Shown here piece after piece: positions 14,238 through 17,607 of a stretch of 17,607 bases of DNA. The stretch comes from Oscillibacter sp. (GTDB lineage Bacteria > Bacillota > Clostridia > Oscillospirales > Oscillospiraceae): contig DPGF01000038.1 of NCBI GenBank assembly GCA_003522105.1, positions 1 through 17,607 of the forward strand. The letters are read 5' to 3'. The translations under genes and the position numbers were made by a program. The number at the start of each line of letters is the position of its first letter. Within the stretch, counting starts at the first letter, position 1. Below the pieces are notes generated by a model. That model was not told where the DNA came from. It did no database searches and saw only the letters and a list, made by a program, of their open reading frames with translations.

Positions 14238-16223
14238 TTAATAGAGCTTGGCGCCGGCGGGAATATCGCCGTCGACCATCAGCAGGTTGAGGCGCTCCTC
14301 CCCGTCCACGTGGTGAACGGCGGAAATGAGCATACCGCAGGAATCGATGCCCATCATCTTGCGCGGGGGCAGGTTGACGATGGCAATGGCGGTCTTGCCG
14401 ACAAGATCCTCGGGCTCATAGTAGTCGTGAATGCCGGAGAGGATCACGCGGTCGGTACCGGAGCCGTCGTCGAGCACGAACTTCAAAAGCTTCTTGCTCT
14501 TGGGCACGGCGGTGCATTCCTTGATCTTGACCGCGCGGTAGTCGGACTTGGCAAAGGTGTCGAACTCGACCTGCTCTTCGAAGATCGGCTCGCTTTCGAC
14601 CTTGTCGACCTCGTCGGCGGCGTGCGCGCCCTTGGGCTTGACAATGCCGGCACTGCACGGCGCGGCGGCGGGAGCGCTCTCCGCGCTCTTCTCCTCGGCC
14701 TTCTCGCTCTTCTTGGGCATGTCGAGCGGCTTCATCGTCGGGAAGAGGATCACGTCGCGGATCGAATCGGTGCCGCAGAGCATCATGGCGCAGCGGTCGA
14801 TGCCGAAGCCCAGACCGCCCGTCGGGGGCAGGCCATACTCGAGCGCCATGACGTAATCTTCGTCCATCATGTCGGCCTCGTCGTCGCCGTTGGCGCGCTT
14901 TTCCGCCTGCGCCTTGAAGCGCTCGTACTGATCCATCGGGTCGTTGAGCTCGGTGAAGGCGTTACCCATCTCGCAGCCGCAGACGAACATCTCGTAGCGC
15001 TCGGTGAGGTACGGGTCAGACGGGCTGCGCTTGGCAAGGGGGCTGACCTCAACGGGGTACATCGTGATGAAGGTCGGCTGGATGAGCGTTTCCTCGACCT
15101 TCTGGTCGAAGGTCTCATACAGGGCGTTGCCCCAGGTCTTGTCCACGCCGTCCATATCAACGCCAACGCTCTTGGCAAGCGCGACAGCTGCCTCAGCGTC
15201 GCCCTCGATGGCCATGAAGTCTGCACCGGTCACGTTCTTGACGGCCTCCGCCATCGTAAGACGCTTCCAGGACGGCGTCAGGTCGATGTCCTGGCCGAGC
15301 CACTGGAGCCGATAGGTTCCGAGAATTTCCTTTGCCGCGCCGGAGAGGATCCCCTCAAGAATATCCATCATGCCGTCGAGGTTCGTGAACGCCTGATACA
15401 GCTCGCAGGTGGTGAACTCAGGGTTGTGCTTGGTGTCCATACCCTCGTTGCGGAAGATGCGGCCGACCTCGTACACGCGCTCCATACCGCCGACGATCAG
15501 GCGCTTCAAGTGCAGCTCGGTCGCGATGCGCATATACATGTCGATATCAAGGGTATTGTGGTGCGTGATGAAGGGGCGCGCGTTCGCGCCGCCCGCGATG
15601 GGACTCAGCACCGGCGTTTCGACTTCCATAAAGCCGAGGGAGTCGAGATAACGGCGCAGGTAGGCGACAAACTTCGAGCGGATCTCGAAATTACGCTTGG
15701 ACTCGGGGTTGATGATGAGGTCAACATAGCGCTGGCGGTAGCGTGCTTCCTTGTCGGTCAGACCGTGGTACTTCTCCGGCAGCGGGCGCAGGGACTTGGA
15801 GAGCAGCGTGATCGTCTTCGCGCGCACGCTCATCTCGCCGCGCTGGGTGCGGAACACCTCACCGTCGACGCCGACAATATCGCCGATGTCGTACTTCTTG
15901 AAGCGGTTGTACTCCTCTTCATCCATCTCGTCCTTGCGGGCGTAGAGCTGAATGCGGCCGGACTTGTCCTGCAAATCGCAGAAGCTGACCTTGCCCATGC
16001 CGCGCTTGCTCATCAGACGGCCCGCGATGCGGACCTCGCTGCCCTCAAGCGCGTCGAAGTTGTCCTTGATGTCCTGGGCGTGATGCGTCACATCAAACTT
16101 GGTCTCCTGGAAGGGATCGCGGCCCTCGGCGCGAAGCGCTGCGAGCTTGTCGCGGCGCACCTGGAGGATCTCGCTCAGGTCCTGCTCGACAGCCGCGGTG
16201 TTCTGGTTTCTTTCTTCAGCCAT
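14238..16223 (-). CDS. lysS: Class II lysyl-tRNA synthetase fused to a C-terminal EMAPII/Trbp111-type tRNA-binding domain
   Basis: This protein charges tRNA-Lys. Its 661 residues exceed the usual ~500. An OB-fold anticodon-binding domain (about 60-142) precedes the class II core. Motif 1 lies around 198-217 (GFMEVETPVLSP); motif 2 includes FRNEGMDTKHNPEF (257-270), with Arg258 and the TTCELYQAF helix; motif 3 is GGLGFGIDR (469-477). The normal synthetase ends near residue 500 (FPTMKPL). A Lys/Glu/Ala/Pro linker (about 502-547) then leads to an extra OB-fold domain (548-661). That domain contains FDTFAKSDYRAVKI, KKLLKFVLDDGS, SGIHDYYEPEDLVGK and VNLPPRKMMGIDSCGMLIS, the pattern of the tRNA-binding domain usually found at the end of MetRS. 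ATG 16223 follows GTAGGAGT. It lies 33 bases after greA in the same operon. Confidence 0.96.
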   Translation of the reverse strand: MAEERNQNTAAVEQDLSEILQVRRDKLAALRAEGRDPFQETKFDVTHHAQDIKDNFDALEGSEVRIAGRLMSKRGMGKVSFCDLQDKSGRIQLYARKDEMDEEEYNRFKKYDIGDIVGVDGEVFRTQRGEMSVRAKTITLLSKSLRPLPEKYHGLTDKEARYRQRYVDLIINPESKRNFEIRSKFVAYLRRYLDSLGFMEVETPVLSPIAGGANARPFITHHNTLDIDMYMRIATELHLKRLIVGGMERVYEVGRIFRNEGMDTKHNPEFTTCELYQAFTNLDGMMDILEGILSGAAKEILGTYRLQWLGQDIDLTPSWKRLTMAEAVKNVTGADFMAIEGDAEAAVALAKSVGVDMDGVDKTWGNALYETFDQKVEETLIQPTFITMYPVEVSPLAKRSPSDPYLTERYEMFVCGCEMGNAFTELNDPMDQYERFKAQAEKRANGDDEADMMDEDYVMALEYGLPPTGGLGFGIDRCAMMLCGTDSIRDVILFPTMKPLDMPKKSEKAEEKSAESAPAAAPCSAGIVKPKGAHAADEVDKVESEPIFEEQVEFDTFAKSDYRAVKIKECTAVPKSKKLLKFVLDDGSGTDRVILSGIHDYYEPEDLVGKTAIAIVNLPPRKMMGIDSCGMLISAVHHVDGEERLNLLMVDGDIPAGAKLY

Positions 16224-16256
16224 GGTGTTTTTACTCCTACTCTATATCAATACAGC

Positions 16257-16733
16257 TTAGCGTTCGATCTTGACGACGCGGTAAACGATGGTGCCGACGG
16301 GGGCGTCCACGCTGACCTCGTCTCCCTCTTTTGCGCCCATGAGCGCCTTGCCGAAGGGGGAATCCTCGGAGATGGCGTGGTGCATGGGGTCTGCCTCCTG
16401 CGAGCCGACAACCTTGTACTCAGGCATCTCGCGGCCGGTCTTTACGTCTGCAACCGTCACGCGGCAGCCGATGCCGACAGCGTTGGTGCCTGCGTCGCTC
16501 TCGTCGACGATGACGGCGTGCAGCAGGATATCCTCGACCTCAGCGATGCGGGAGTACAGCTTGCCCTGCTCGTTCTTCGCTTCATCATATTCGCTGTTTT
16601 CGCTCAGGTCGCCGAAGCCGCGCGCCTCCTTGATGAGATCCGCCACTTCCTGTTCACGCACGGTTTTGAGGTAGGTAAGCTCGTTTTGCAGCTCTTCCTT
16701 GCGCTCCGCGCTCATCTTGTACTCTTTTTTCAT
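16257..16733 (-). CDS. greA: Transcription elongation factor GreA
   Basis: This 158-residue factor enters the RNA polymerase secondary channel and stimulates cleavage of backtracked RNA. A coiled-coil N-terminal domain (about 1-78) carries the acidic tip GFGDLSENSEYDEAK (39-53, with Asp42 and Glu45 at the catalytic positions). A globular FKBP-like C-terminal domain (80-158) includes PFGKALMGAKEGDEV (126-140). The length is typical. ATG 16733 is preceded by AAAGGAA; the longer frame to 16889 runs through the promoter at 16807-16835 and is rejected. greA-lysS is a common pairing in Firmicutes, and both are expected to be read from that promoter. Confidence 0.96.
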   Translation of the reverse strand: MKKEYKMSAERKEELQNELTYLKTVREQEVADLIKEARGFGDLSENSEYDEAKNEQGKLYSRIAEVEDILLHAVIVDESDAGTNAVGIGCRVTVADVKTGREMPEYKVVGSQEADPMHHAISEDSPFGKALMGAKEGDEVSVDAPVGTIVYRVVKIER

Positions 16734-16806
16734 ATTGAGATCGTTCCTTTCTTTCGCGCCGACGGAAAATGTGCGGCGCGCACACGAATACCATTTTAGC
16801 GAAACA

Positions 16807-16835
16807 ATTATAGTAATTTCGTTCCGTCTTGTCAA
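16807..16835 (-). promoter_or_regulatory. Perfect-consensus sigma-A promoter for greA-lysS
   Basis: On the minus strand, TTGACA (16835-16830), a 17-base spacer and TATAAT (16812-16807) match both consensus hexamers exactly at the optimal spacing. Transcription would start near 16800, giving about a 67-base leader. The -35 overlaps the stop codon of the upstream gene (16832-16834). Confidence 0.92.
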
Positions 16836-17560
16836 GGCAGGTTTGCAGTTTCCCCCGCTTTGGGCGGAAATTTCACATCTTTCACCCAAATTTCGTCGGC
16901 GCGGCGGACAAGCGCGGCATACAGCGCGCAGATCAGCTGGTTTTGATCCCAGTCCGGCGCCGCATCTTCGATCTCCGCCGCCCCGTATTCCACCTTGAGC
17001 AGCACTTCGGCAAGCGGCAGCACCGCGCCGAAGGGCGGCGGCACATCGTCAAAGCAGACTGCAAGGTCAGAGGCAAGGTGGTCGCCCCGCTGTACCTCGT
17101 AGACACTTGCGCCGCAGTCCCAGCGCAGCGAGCGCGCGATGCGCTCCTGCCCCGGCGTGCAGAGCGACAGATAGCGCACGTCCCTTGCAAGCTCACGCGC
17201 CGCCGCTTCGAGCGCCGCGCTCGGCGCGGCGGAAAGCAGCGCAATGCGCGCGCATTCCGGGCGCAGCCCTCGCTGCGCCATCGCGCAGCGAACGATCTCT
17301 GCCGCCTTCGCCTGCCGCAGCGCCCAGTCAGAGGGCGGCAGGATGCCAAAGCGCGCAAATGCGCTCTTACAGGGGTAGTCCTTTGGAAACACGGCATAGC
17401 GCACACGGTGCCATTTCAGATATTTTGCCGCGCGACGCGCCGAAAGGCGCGCCGCCATTCCCTCTCCGCGCGCAATATACACCGCGCAGAAGCGCACGCC
17501 GCACAGCGTGCGCGCGCCGTTTTTCTCCCCCGCGTCCCGATAGCTGACCAAACCCAACAA
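16832..17560 (-). CDS. Uncharacterised protein, start uncertain
   Basis: I do not recognise this protein. About 242 residues are encoded from a TTG at 17560, which has GGGAGGG about 8 bases upstream. The open frame reaches 17578, but that codon lies in the T-tract of the preceding terminator. An ATG at 17458 with its own GGAGAGGG is the main alternative (about 208 residues). The sequence alternates predicted strands (GVRFCAVYIA, RVRYAVFPKDYP, ARIALLSA, LAVCFDD) with Ala/Arg-rich helices, suggesting a soluble alpha/beta fold. It has no signal peptide, membrane segment or familiar catalytic motif, and contains several cysteines. The codon use and GC content resemble the neighbours. Its stop overlaps the greA promoter, so it may share an upstream transcript but not the greA one. 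Confidence 0.6.
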   Translation of the reverse strand: MLGLVSYRDAGEKNGARTLCGVRFCAVYIARGEGMAARLSARRAAKYLKWHRVRYAVFPKDYPCKSAFARFGILPPSDWALRQAKAAEIVRCAMAQRGLRPECARIALLSAAPSAALEAAARELARDVRYLSLCTPGQERIARSLRWDCGASVYEVQRGDHLASDLAVCFDDVPPPFGAVLPLAEVLLKVEYGAAEIEDAAPDWDQNQLICALYAALVRRADEIWVKDVKFPPKAGETANLP

Positions 17561-17576
17561 CCTTCGTCCCTCCCGC

Positions 17577-17607
17577 AAAAAAAGCTCCCCGCCAATATAT
17601 GGCGGGG
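17577..17607 (-). terminator. Terminator of a minus-strand gene beyond the window
   Basis: An 8-bp stem (17587-17594 with 17600-17607) has an ATATA loop, and the A7 run at 17577-17583 is a U7 tract on the minus strand. The stem may extend past the window edge. It sits immediately before the ribosome binding site of the uncharacterised gene. Confidence 0.85.

Noticed and set aside
14139..16799. 886-codon plus-strand open frame opposite lysS and greA
   Set aside because: It spans the 14190-14228 terminator and lies antisense to two confident genes, with a composition typical of shadow frames in GC-rich DNA.

Overview
The window looks like the chromosome of a GC-rich, low-copy-number-housekeeping Clostridia genome, most likely the Oscillospiraceae/Ruminococcaceae group. 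The reasons are the Firmicutes-type genes (folate-dependent TrmFO, the plsX/acpP/rnc cluster, greA-lysS, a DUF1540 protein), strong AGGAGG-type ribosome binding sites, tRNAs with encoded CCA ends, and high GC with GC-ending codons. This placement is inference. No insertion sequence, phage, CRISPR array or defence system is visible.

Layout. 1-453 (+): five tRNA genes, Val(TAC, cut by the window edge), Asp(GTC), Phe(GAA), Gly(GCC) and Cys(GCA), with a terminator hairpin between Gly and Cys and another after Cys. 571-1746 (-): an M20D amidohydrolase with its own consensus promoter and terminator. 2036-3014 (+): a small cysteine-rich DUF1540 protein, then two half-size TSUP (TauE/SafE) membrane proteins overlapping by one base. 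3042-4030 (-): rnc and acpP, read from a promoter in front of acpP. 4144-10929 (-): a probable five-gene operon, read as SpoU-type RNA methyltransferase, dprA, topA, trmFO, plsX, from one good promoter near 10970-10999. 11127-14178 (+): the divergent peptidase pair pepT and an aminopeptidase P (M24B), ending in a long bidirectional terminator. 14238-16733 (-): greA-lysS, read from a promoter with perfect consensus hexamers. 16832-17560 (-): an unrecognised protein that begins almost directly after the terminator of a gene outside the window.

How the genes work together. Most of the window is information processing (tRNA supply, lysyl-tRNA synthesis, tRNA U54 methylation, RNA 2'-O-methylation, transcript cleavage, dsRNA processing, DNA relaxation, ssDNA handling), phospholipid and fatty-acid initiation (PlsX, ACP), and cytosolic peptide turnover (PepT, aminopeptidase P, M20D hydrolase).

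The most unusual item is the lysyl-tRNA synthetase. It carries an extra C-terminal EMAPII/Trbp111-type tRNA-binding domain through a low-complexity linker, a module normally found on MetRS. TopA likewise carries a histone-H1-like Lys/Ala tail. I did not find a convincing wholly new system; the rest is ordinary core genome with some notable regulatory detail.
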